Shown: positions 1 to 5,440 of the stretch, piece after piece | Numbering within the stretch: the stretch's first letter is position 1 | Layout: each line of letters begins with the position of its first letter | Translations under genes and position numbers: made by a program | The notes under the pieces: generated by a model | Told to the model about the DNA's origin: nothing | Seen by the model: only the letters and a program-made list of their open reading frames with translations | The model's database searches: none | Assembly: GCA_002312935.1 (NCBI GenBank) | Contig: DCAT01000083.1 | Location: 17,711-23,150 of the forward strand | Length of the DNA: 5,440 nucleotides | Direction: 5' to 3' | Source: Oceanospirillaceae bacterium UBA1126 | GTDB lineage: Bacteria; Pseudomonadota; Gammaproteobacteria; Pseudomonadales; Balneatricaceae

Positions 1-9
1 AAGTCAGCA

Positions 10-339
10 ATGATTGCTAACTTTTTAGCTAATATGAATCGCATAAGTGAGGCTGAACCCGGTGCGTTTGAAGAGCCTGCAGAAGATGAGTTTGATAGCA
101 AATTGTCCCAGTCACTATCAGACGATCTCCATCGAGACATACAGACCATCACCCTCAGAATGTCAAGCAACACAGCCTTAGCAGCGGATTTAAAGATAGT
201 TGATCGAGGTATCTACAGCCTAATGGAGTCTTTAGTCGATATTGCCCAGACCTACTCAGAGACTGACGAGGAACTAGAAGAGATGTTAGGTAGCTACTCA
301 GACCTAATGCATCAGATATCAAACAAGAAAAACAGCTAA
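10..339 (+). CDS. Small acidic protein of unknown function (5' end uncertain)
   Basis: I do not recognise a family. As read from the first ATG it has 109 residues and is strongly acidic, with about 22 Asp/Glu against 8 Lys/Arg. The acidic residues cluster near residues 14-30 and again near 83-92 (a DEELEE segment). It has no signal peptide, membrane segment or cysteine, so it is probably a soluble cytoplasmic, largely helical protein. The reading frame stays open to the left edge of the window, and no Shine-Dalgarno sequence is visible before the ATG at 10 or the in-frame ATG at 34. The true start may therefore lie outside the window, making this a C-terminal part. It converges on rnpB, whose terminator hairpin begins five bases after its stop codon. 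That it is a real gene is inferred from its length and ordinary composition; its function is unknown. Confidence 0.55.
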   Translation: MIANFLANMNRISEAEPGAFEEPAEDEFDSKLSQSLSDDLHRDIQTITLRMSSNTALAADLKIVDRGIYSLMESLVDIAQTYSETDEELEEMLGSYSDLMHQISNKKNS

Positions 340-343
340 AAGC

Positions 344-379
344 AGGCAAGGAAGGCTATTTAGTATCTAAGCCTTGCCT
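344..379 (-). terminator. Probable rnpB terminator hairpin
   Basis: The arms AGGCAAGG (344-351) and CCTTGCCT (372-379) pair perfectly over 8 bp. Inside them a short TTAG/CTAA stem can continue the hairpin. On the minus strand the hairpin is followed by an interrupted T-rich run (TTTT, then TTTTT, within 343-325), as expected of a rho-independent terminator for rnpB transcribed leftward. On the plus strand no T-run follows, so it should not stop the small gene coming from the left. The T-run overlaps the last codons and stop of that gene. The broken T-run makes the strength uncertain. Confidence 0.5.
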
Positions 380-415
380 AAAGCCTCAAAAAAGACTTGG
401 AAAGTGGAGTGAGGT

Positions 416-783
<368 letters not shown>

Positions 784-789
784 GCGCGC

Positions 790-818
790 AGGATACCGAG
801 TTTAGCCAGCGCTGGCAA
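790..818 (-). promoter_or_regulatory. Sigma-70-type promoter of rnpB with GC-rich discriminator
   Basis: On the minus strand a -35 box TTGCCA (818-813) and a -10 box TATCCT (795-790) stand exactly 17 bp apart. They are followed by the discriminator GCGCGC (789-784) and a G at 783, which is also the outermost base of the RNase P P1 helix. Box match, spacing and position relative to the RNA agree well. A GC-rich discriminator is the known mark of promoters under stringent (ppGpp/DksA) control, as for stable RNA genes in E. coli; that control here is inference. The -35 box lies about 25 bp beyond the rsmI stop codon. Confidence 0.8.
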
Positions 819-834
819 GGTTAAATACAGCCTA

Positions 835-859
835 AGCTGCAGTTACTTACCCTGCAGCT
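835..859 (-). terminator. Hairpin enclosing the rsmI stop codon (possible weak terminator)
   Basis: The arms AGCTGCAG (835-842) and CTGCAGCT (852-859) form a perfect 8-bp stem around a 9-nt loop. The rsmI stop codon (845-843, minus strand) sits in that loop. No clean T-run follows on either strand, so classical intrinsic termination is doubtful. It could protect the rsmI mRNA 3' end, or slow read-through into the rnpB promoter that begins about 17 bp further on. The hairpin itself is seen directly; its role is inference. Confidence 0.35.
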
Positions 860-1685
860 CTAGGGCTCGGTCATACAATGCCTTTTTTTTGTGCCCCGTA
901 ATAGCCGCAGTAATAGCTGCTGCCTTTTTTATAGGCAACTCCGCTAGTAATAAAGTGAGCATACGTTCCTCTTCTGGGCCAATATCCTGCAACTGTTCTG
1001 GCTCTGCGCCCTCAATGAGCACCACAAACTCACCTTTTTGCTGGTTGTGATCAGCCAACAACCACGCTTGCACTTTACTTGCAGGGGCACCGTAAACAGT
1101 TTCAAAGGTTTTGGTAAGTTCTCGAGCCAAGACTAATTGCCTGTCTGGGCCTATGACTGACACAATGTCGTCAACCATGGCAACAATACGATGCGGGGAC
1201 TCATAGAATACTTGGGTATGAGTCACTTTAGCTAGCTGCTCCAGATGTTGCCTACGACCGCTGCTTTTAGCGGGTAAAAAACCATAAAAGCTAAATCGAT
1301 CAGTGGACAACCCGGACACACTGAGTCCTGCAATTAATGCACAGGGGCCCACTATGGGAACGACCCTGTACCCTGCATCGCGAACTGCACTCACAAGGTG
1401 ATACCCTGGATCCGAAATAAGTGGTGTCCCCGCATCTGAAATTAAGGCAATAGATTGGCCCGCTGCCAATTTTTGCACCAGTGCCTGGGCCCTTTGTCGC
1501 TCATTATGATCGTGCACCGCTAACATTGGCGTAGAGATAGAAAAATGTTGCATTAACCGGCCACTATGGCGTGTGTCTTCGGCGGCGATGAGGTCTACTT
1601 TTTTTAGAGTGTCTACAGCCCTTGGGCTTAGATCTTCTAAGTTACCAATAGGAGTTGAAACCACGTAAAGAATTGCTGTTGTCAT
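843..1685 (-). CDS. rsmI: 16S rRNA (cytidine-1402-2'-O)-methyltransferase RsmI
   Basis: RsmI uses S-adenosylmethionine to methylate the 2'-O of C1402 in the decoding centre of 16S rRNA, acting in the cytoplasm on the small subunit. The 280-residue product has the usual family length and the full set of tetrapyrrole-methylase-fold motifs: VVSTPIGNLEDLSPRA (8-23), AEDTRHSGRLM (35-45), HDHNE (58-62), the glycine-rich ISDAGTPLISDPG (82-94), VGPCALIAGLS (112-122), then FYGFLPAK, FYESPHRI and LARELTKTFE. The C-terminal part (about 230-280) ends in a GHKKKALYDRAL segment matching the small C-terminal domain of the family. The ATG at 1685 starts just before the first conserved motif, and an AAAAGG lies 9 nt upstream of it. 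One small deviation is Val at 112, where relatives usually have Pro. Divergent from lpoA; rnpB follows downstream. Confidence 0.96.
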   Translation of the reverse strand: MTTAILYVVSTPIGNLEDLSPRAVDTLKKVDLIAAEDTRHSGRLMQHFSISTPMLAVHDHNERQRAQALVQKLAAGQSIALISDAGTPLISDPGYHLVSAVRDAGYRVVPIVGPCALIAGLSVSGLSTDRFSFYGFLPAKSSGRRQHLEQLAKVTHTQVFYESPHRIVAMVDDIVSVIGPDRQLVLARELTKTFETVYGAPASKVQAWLLADHNQQKGEFVVLIEGAEPEQLQDIGPEEERMLTLLLAELPIKKAAAITAAITGHKKKALYDRALELQGK

Positions 1686-1698
1686 GCCTTTGGGCCTT

Positions 1699-1727
1699 TT
1701 GGACTTGTTTGACCGAGCTTTTATGCT
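1699..1727 (+). promoter_or_regulatory. Candidate promoter of the lpoA operon
   Basis: TTGGAC (1699-1704) and TATGCT (1722-1727) stand 17 bp apart and read toward lpoA, with a predicted start near 1734 and a leader of about 80 nt. Both boxes match the sigma-70 consensus only partly. An overlapping TTGACC at 1709-1714 lacks a good -10 box at the right distance. I saw no convincing promoter for rsmI in the opposite direction; a TACAAT on the minus strand (1777-1772) has no partner -35 box. Treat as a proposal only. Confidence 0.3.
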
Positions 1728-1740
1728 AGGCTTACTTAAC

Positions 1741-1762
1741 TCAGATCACCGCAGAGGTCTGA
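1741..1762. repeat. Imperfect inverted repeat in the rsmI-lpoA divergent region
   Basis: TCAGATC (1741-1747) and GGTCTGA (1756-1762) pair over seven positions, one of them a wobble, around an 8-nt loop. It lies about 7 bp after the proposed lpoA transcription start, so it could be an operator or a weak hairpin in the leader. No T-run follows. Function unknown. Confidence 0.3.
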
Positions 1763-1778
1763 ACTAAGGGTATTGTAA

Positions 1779-1795
1779 CCTAAACCGCCTAAACC
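1779..1795. repeat. Two direct 8-bp repeats upstream of lpoA
   Basis: CCTAAACC occurs at 1779-1786 and again at 1788-1795, separated by one base, giving a 9-bp period. The pair ends 20 bp before the lpoA start codon. Such a short tandem pair may be chance or a protein-binding site; the sequence does not decide between them. Confidence 0.3.
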
Positions 1796-1815
1796 ATACC
1801 TGCTAAGAATGCTTT

Positions 1816-3534
1816 ATGACCTTAATCCGACACTATTGCTTACGCTTCACAAGCCTCACATGTAGCTTAGTATTTCTCAGTGCCTGTCAGCAGCAAAATG
1901 TGCTTCCAACATCCCCAGCACCCAAACCTGTGATGACGCCAGCCCAAGCAAAGGTAGCCACTAAAACAGTTACAGATACGATTGTTATTAATTTGGATTT
2001 AACTCAAAAAAAAGCACCAAAGCCAAAAACACAACCAAAAATAATACCTATACCAAAGGCAGCACTGGCACCAACACTGATGTCAATACAAAAACAAGAA
2101 CCAGCGCCAGCGCCAGCACTGATAACAATAACTAAGCCTTCCAAAGCAATAGCAGTAGCTCAAGCGTTAATACCTGTTCAAAAAAGCATTGTCTCCAAGG
2201 ACAAGATAGCAGCTAGCTTAGCGATGCTTGACAATGCTGTTACTGAAACCCAACAGCGCCCAACCGCCTCTGTGAACAGTGAAAAGCACCAAGACCTAAT
2301 CATCCAGCTTGATGCAAAACTGGAGGGTGTTGCCAATGCGCTCCCAGCACCGGCTATTCAGGACATCATCGAAGAAGCGGGTATAGACCAAGCGCCTCTA
2401 ATAACATTTAAAACAGCCCCCAAGGCACCTGCTCAGCGCATAATTAATGTGGGTGCCAACACACCTAAACGTATTGCCTTAGCCATGCCCTTGAACGGTA
2501 AACTGGGTAAAGCAGGGCAAGCTGTGGTGGACGGTTTTATGGCCGCTCGTTTTGAATCCAAAGCAGGCTCTGACGTTATTCCCTATATCAAAGTCTATGA
2601 CACCACACAGCTAAGCAGCCTTGATGCACTTTATCTTCAGGCTTCAGCTGATAGTATGGACATAGTCATCGGCCCTCTCGACAAAGAGAGGGTGATTGAG
2701 CTTAGTCAAAAAGATGCGCTACCTATCCCTACACTGGCCCTTAATTACATCCCCATAGGCAGCAATAATAGTACCACCAGTAACTTAATTCAGTTTGGCT
2801 TAGCCGTAGAAGACGAAGCCTTACAGTTAGCTCAACGTAGTTTAACAGCGGGCCATAAGCGCATTGTTATTTTGCACCAAGACCAGCCATGGGCTATTAG
2901 AGCAGCACAGCATTTTGGGTCCTCTTGGGTTGGATTAGGGGGTGAAATTGCAGATCAGGTAAGCTTTTCTGGCGCTGGTGACCATTCCAAGACGATTACC
3001 CAAGCCTTGCTCATCAACCAGAGTCATGAACGCGCAAAAATGCTTAAAACACACCTAGCAGGCAGTGGCAACGCTGTTAAGTTTGAGCCTCGACGACGCA
3101 AGGATGTTGATGCAATTGTGCTATTTTCATTACCCACAGATGGGCGTCAAATCATCCCAACATTAGCGTTCCACTATGCTGCTGACCTTCCCGTTTATGC
3201 TAGCCACCACATATACCAAGGCCCTACTGAAACAAGCCGTGATCGGGATTTAGAAAGAGTGATTTTTACAGAACTACCTTGGCTCATTGAGCAGCCTAGC
3301 GTGCAACAAAAAATAAGCCAAAAATGGCCTGATAGAGAAAGATACACGCGCCTTTTTGCTATTGGCGTTGATGCATACCAGCTATTTCCAAGGCTTGGAG
3401 AATTACAAAACCTTACCAATAGCAGCGTAGATGGAGTCACTGGTATTTTGCAAATGAATAGCCTTGGCAGGATAGTAACCCAGAGTTCTTGGGGGAAATT
3501 CAAGTCTGGCAAAGTGCTTGTGGAGCCAAAATAA
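1816..3534 (+). CDS. lpoA: Outer-membrane lipoprotein LpoA, activator of penicillin-binding protein 1A
   Basis: In E. coli, LpoA is anchored in the outer membrane, reaches through the periplasm and stimulates peptidoglycan synthesis by PBP1A. Residues 1-24 form a lipoprotein signal peptide ending in the lipobox LSAC (Cys24). The following Gln is not the Asp that retains lipoproteins in the inner membrane. Residues about 30-120 are a low-complexity Pro/Ala/Lys-rich stretch including PAPAPA, and 120-215 may be partly helical. From about residue 218 to the end comes the LpoA C-terminal domain of periplasmic-binding-protein fold: RIALAMPLNGKLGKAGQAV, a VIGPLDKERV segment, RRRKDVDAIVLFSLP, LAFHYAADLPVYASHHIY and FAIGVDAYQLFPRL. 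At 572 residues it is shorter than E. coli LpoA (about 680), and the loss is N-terminal. The ATG at 1816 is preceded by a weak AAGA; it gives the complete signal peptide. First gene of the run to dolP. Confidence 0.93.
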   Translation: MTLIRHYCLRFTSLTCSLVFLSACQQQNVLPTSPAPKPVMTPAQAKVATKTVTDTIVINLDLTQKKAPKPKTQPKIIPIPKAALAPTLMSIQKQEPAPAPALITITKPSKAIAVAQALIPVQKSIVSKDKIAASLAMLDNAVTETQQRPTASVNSEKHQDLIIQLDAKLEGVANALPAPAIQDIIEEAGIDQAPLITFKTAPKAPAQRIINVGANTPKRIALAMPLNGKLGKAGQAVVDGFMAARFESKAGSDVIPYIKVYDTTQLSSLDALYLQASADSMDIVIGPLDKERVIELSQKDALPIPTLALNYIPIGSNNSTTSNLIQFGLAVEDEALQLAQRSLTAGHKRIVILHQDQPWAIRAAQHFGSSWVGLGGEIADQVSFSGAGDHSKTITQALLINQSHERAKMLKTHLAGSGNAVKFEPRRRKDVDAIVLFSLPTDGRQIIPTLAFHYAADLPVYASHHIYQGPTETSRDRDLERVIFTELPWLIEQPSVQQKISQKWPDRERYTRLFAIGVDAYQLFPRLGELQNLTNSSVDGVTGILQMNSLGRIVTQSSWGKFKSGKVLVEPK

Positions 3535-3914
3535 TGGTGATGAGTTCCACTAAAGTGGGCGCCTGGGCCGAAGACATCGCCTGGCAACATATACAGCAAC
3601 GGGGCTGGAGTTTAATTGCGCGTAATTTTTTTTGCAAAGGTGGTGAGCTTGACATCATAGTTAGAAAAGGTGGCGTGCTGGCATTTGTTGAAGTAAAGTA
3701 CCGCAAAAACCATACGATGGGTGGCGCCATAGCCAGCCTTAGTCATGCCAAACAACGTCACTTAATTCATAGCGCTAAGGTGTTTTTGCAACGCTATCCA
3801 TTACTCAGCAAGCTGGACTGCCGCTTTGATCTTATCGCCATTAGTGGTTCCGATGGCCCCCATAGCCAAGTTCAGATACAATGGTTGGATAATGTATTTA
3901 TCACATCAGGCTAA
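3534..3914 (+). CDS. yraN: YraN/UPF0102 family protein, PD-(D/E)XK nuclease-like fold
   Basis: This family is found in nearly all bacteria, usually beside lpoA, and has a restriction-endonuclease-like fold; its cellular role is not firmly established. The 126-residue product has the family hallmarks: VGAWAEDIAWQHIQQRGW (8-25), RNFFCKGGELDII (30-42), then FVEVKYRK (51-58), with Glu13, Asp40, Glu53 and Lys55 at the positions of the putative metal site. A later MGGAIASLSHAKQ and CRFDLIAI near the C-terminus also fit. The ATG at 3534 shares its A with the lpoA stop codon and has GGAG 8 nt upstream, and the length is normal (E. coli about 131). An in-frame ATG at 3489 would add 15 residues of non-family sequence inside lpoA. 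Starts at GTG 3537 or ATG 3540 are also possible. Likely translationally coupled to lpoA. Confidence 0.92.
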   Translation: MVMSSTKVGAWAEDIAWQHIQQRGWSLIARNFFCKGGELDIIVRKGGVLAFVEVKYRKNHTMGGAIASLSHAKQRHLIHSAKVFLQRYPLLSKLDCRFDLIAISGSDGPHSQVQIQWLDNVFITSG

Positions 3915-3929
3915 GGCTAGAGCTCATTA

Positions 3930-4523
3930 ATGGAACTGCAAGAAAGGGTTATTAATCAATTCCATGAGCACATGGGCTGCGCAGCATACAGTGCAGAGCA
4001 TCTACCTCAAGATATTGCTATAGCAGCACAGATGCTGCATCAATGTTTTATCCAGGAAGGTAAAGTTCTCATTTGTGGCAATGGTGCCAACGCCGCCAAC
4101 GGCCACCATTTTAGTGCAGCTTTATTAAGCCGTTTCAGGCAAGAACGCCCAAGCTTACCCGCTTTTAATTTGGCCGCTGACAGTACAACGATGAGTGCAG
4201 TTATTCGTGACTCCAGTTTTCAAGACGTGTTTGCCAAGCAGATTACAGCGCTGGGGCAGCAAGGTGACATCGTTATTGTTATGTCAGAACAAGGTAATTG
4301 TGGTAATTTAATTCAGGCAATACAAGCCGCCCATAATCGTAACTTGCAAGTTATTTCAATTACTGGTCAAAGCGGTGGTGATATGGCCACAATTCTGGAT
4401 CCAGACGATGTTGCTATTCGTATTCCTAGTGACAACAGCGTGAACATATTACAACTGCAGCTGGTAACCATTCACTGTCTTTGTGATTTAATCGATTTTC
4501 AATTATTTGGGAGCAATGAATAA
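3930..4523 (+). CDS. diaA: DiaA-like SIS-domain protein, DnaA-binding replication initiation regulator
   Basis: In E. coli, DiaA is a tetramer that binds DnaA and promotes its assembly at oriC, ensuring timely initiation. The 197-residue product covers a complete SIS (sugar isomerase) fold of normal length. Residues 68-77 (RFRQERPSLP), 102-109 (AKQITALG) and 177-193 (VTIHCLCDLIDFQLF) closely resemble E. coli DiaA. Leu192-Phe193 align with Leu190-Phe191 of E. coli, the residues known to be needed for DnaA binding. The two phosphate-sugar loops are unusual: GNGANA (50-55), where relatives have Ser before the second Ala, and SEQGNC (119-124) in place of a Ser-rich SxxGNS loop. The start ATG is 15 nt after the yraN stop; the upstream site is weak (AGAG 7 nt before). 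The related GmhA (sedoheptulose-7-phosphate isomerase) is less likely given the gene order, the C-terminal match and the altered loops. Confidence 0.9.
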   Translation: MELQERVINQFHEHMGCAAYSAEHLPQDIAIAAQMLHQCFIQEGKVLICGNGANAANGHHFSAALLSRFRQERPSLPAFNLAADSTTMSAVIRDSSFQDVFAKQITALGQQGDIVIVMSEQGNCGNLIQAIQAAHNRNLQVISITGQSGGDMATILDPDDVAIRIPSDNSVNILQLQLVTIHCLCDLIDFQLFGSNE

Positions 4524-5093
4524 ATGCTAAAAAGAGGCATTCAACTCATCACTTTAGCTAGCTGCATCGGTTTTGTGAGCGCTTGTACACCACTGCTTAA
4601 CAGTACGCCAATCACAGACAACAAAGGTTCTCGCTCCTTAGGCACCTTGTACAATGACCAGCTCATAGAGACGTCTGCTGTAGACGCTATTTTACGTGCT
4701 TCACCTTTGCTAGCAAACGCTAATGTTGGTGCTGTCAGCGTGAACGGGATTGTGTTGCTCATTGGCCAAGTACCAAGTGAAGACACTAAGATTATTGCAG
4801 GTGCAAAAGCCCGTGGCATAAGCAATGCTCGCAAAGTACATAATGAACTTTTAGTTAGCGGGCCAGCGTCATATATTGTTAGAACCAATGACACCCTCAT
4901 CACTACTAAGGTGAAGGCACGCATGGTGGGTGAAACTGCTTTTCCAGTGAGTCGGATTAAAGTGATCACTGAGAATGGAGTTGTTTATCTGATGGGGCTT
5001 GTCACCCATGCGGAGGCGGATTGGGCTGTAAGAATTGTCTCTAGTGCTAGCGGCATACAGCGCATTGTTAAGGTATTTGAATATATCGATTAG
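4524..5093 (+). CDS. dolP: Dual BON-domain outer-membrane lipoprotein DolP (YraP)
   Basis: DolP supports outer-membrane integrity in E. coli, binding anionic phospholipids and affecting the BAM machinery and septal envelope remodelling. The 189-residue product, close to the 191 of E. coli, begins with a lipoprotein signal peptide ending in VSAC (Cys21) followed by Thr, which predicts sorting to the outer membrane. A RSLGTLYNDQ segment (37-46) leads into BON domain 1 (about 46-113, with NGIVLLIGQVPSE), and NDTLITTKVKARM opens BON domain 2 (about 120-188, with NGVVYLMGLVTHAEAD). The ATG follows the diaA stop codon without a gap, with GGGAG 10 nt upstream inside diaA, so translation is probably coupled. 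It is the last gene of the lpoA run; the strong hairpin downstream ends the transcript. Confidence 0.94.
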   Translation: MLKRGIQLITLASCIGFVSACTPLLNSTPITDNKGSRSLGTLYNDQLIETSAVDAILRASPLLANANVGAVSVNGIVLLIGQVPSEDTKIIAGAKARGISNARKVHNELLVSGPASYIVRTNDTLITTKVKARMVGETAFPVSRIKVITENGVVYLMGLVTHAEADWAVRIVSSASGIQRIVKVFEYID

Positions 5094-5106
5094 CCTGAAG
5101 ATGGTT

Positions 5107-5158
5107 TCTACAAGACAATAAAAAAGGGCCTAATGGCCCTTTTTTATTGTCTTGTAGA
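5107..5158. terminator. Bidirectional intrinsic terminator between dolP and sspB
   Basis: A perfect 24-bp inverted repeat (5107-5130 with 5135-5158) closes over the loop TAAT. The GC-rich core GGGCC/GGCCC is flanked by AAAAAA (5120-5125) on one side and TTTTTT (5140-5145) on the other. Each strand therefore reads a GC-rich stem followed by a T-run, as needed to terminate both dolP (rightward) and sspB (leftward). It begins 14 bp after the dolP stop and ends at the sspB stop codon. Confidence 0.93.
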
Positions 5159-5440
5159 TTACTTAACCACTTTAAGGGTAGGCCGCTTAGTTCGGCTAGC
5201 GATCGATGATACAGTTGCAGATGCTTTAGGCTTGTCTGCCAAACCAGTAGGCACACTTTGTGGGCCATCTGGGTCCGGTATACCAGGCTCAAAGCCAAAA
5301 CCCATACCTTCACCGCTTTCTTTAGCATAAATCGCCATGACAGCCAGTATTGGCACATAGACGTGCATAGGCACGCCACCAAAACGAGCATTAAACTCTA
5401 CTGCATCATTGCTTAGGTTTAAACCTTCAACAGCCCCAGG
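5159..5440 (-). CDS. sspB: ClpXP adaptor SspB, C-terminal part (runs off the window)
   Basis: SspB is the dimeric adaptor that binds the ssrA degradation tag and tethers tagged proteins to ClpX for destruction by ClpXP. Only the last 93 residues are in the window; the frame is open at the right edge and the N-terminal part lies beyond it. The visible part has the family's FNARFGG signature and the following VPMHVYVPILAVMAIYAKE strand-helix segment of the substrate-binding domain, then a flexible linker and the C-terminal RPTLKVVK. That tail matches the ClpX-binding tail of E. coli SspB (RPALRVVK). The linker from FEP to the end is about 44 residues, against about 62 in E. coli, and is far less acidic. 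A GTG at 5374 within the conserved domain is not the real start. The stop codon abuts the shared terminator. Confidence 0.95.
   Translation of the reverse strand, partial: PGAVEGLNLSNDAVEFNARFGGVPMHVYVPILAVMAIYAKESGEGMGFGFEPGIPDPDGPQSVPTGLADKPKASATVSSIASRTKRPTLKVVK

Noticed and set aside
155..349. Minus-strand open frame of 64 codons opposite the small acidic gene
   Set aside because: It overlaps the proposed rnpB terminator, has no visible ribosome site and has an implausible Leu/Cys-rich product; the plus-strand frame is longer and more protein-like.
2096..2118. Short GCGCCA tandem in lpoA as a possible repeat element
   Set aside because: It is three units of PA codons within a low-complexity protein segment; it is noted with lpoA and is not a separate element.
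3195..3599. Minus-strand open frame of 134 codons
   Set aside because: It is antisense to the conserved C-terminal domain of lpoA and the yraN start, with no family resemblance.
4541..4969. Minus-strand open frame of 142 codons
   Set aside because: It is the antisense shadow of dolP, which has clear lipobox and BON motifs.
5068..5391. Open frames on both strands across the terminator and sspB
   Set aside because: They cross the strong terminator hairpin or oppose the conserved sspB frame, and neither gives a recognisable protein.

Overview
The window is an ordinary, compact piece of a gammaproteobacterial chromosome. By eye it has moderate GC content. The evidence for the group is a type A RNase P RNA, RsmI, the LpoA outer-membrane activator of penicillin-binding protein 1A, DiaA, DolP and SspB, all in the rnpB-rsmI / lpoA-yraN-diaA-dolP / sspB order known from pseudomonads and relatives. 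I cannot name a genus from the sequence. Codon use and order would fit a marine relative of Pseudomonas or Cellvibrio, but that is only an impression.

Layout: positions 10-339 (+) hold a small acidic protein of unknown function, probably cut at its 5' side by the window edge. It converges on rnpB (416-783, -), whose terminator hairpin (344-379) abuts the stop codon of the small gene. rnpB has its own good sigma-70-type promoter (790-818) with a GC-rich discriminator. Just upstream of that promoter, on the same strand, ends rsmI (843-1685, -). A 130-bp divergent intergenic region (1686-1815) separates rsmI from a tight four-gene plus-strand run: lpoA (1816-3534), yraN (3534-3914), diaA (3930-4523) and dolP (4524-5093). 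The junctions are a 1-nt stop/start overlap, 15 nt and 0 nt, so these are very probably one operon. A perfect 24-bp hairpin with A and T tracts on its two arms (5107-5158) serves as a shared terminator for dolP and for the convergent sspB (5159 to beyond 5440, -), of which only the C-terminal part is in the window.

The operon mixes cell-envelope and replication functions: two predicted outer-membrane lipoproteins (LpoA for peptidoglycan synthesis, DolP for outer-membrane integrity), a PD-(D/E)XK-fold protein (YraN), and DiaA, which in E. coli binds DnaA and times initiation. The flanking genes serve tRNA maturation (rnpB), 16S rRNA methylation (rsmI) and delivery of ssrA-tagged proteins to ClpXP (sspB).

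I found no mobile element, CRISPR array, tRNA or evident new system. The points that merit a second look are the low-complexity Pro/Ala/Lys-rich N-terminal region of LpoA, the altered ligand loops in the DiaA SIS fold, the unidentified small acidic gene next to rnpB, the short and weakly acidic linker of SspB, and several neat hairpins at gene ends.
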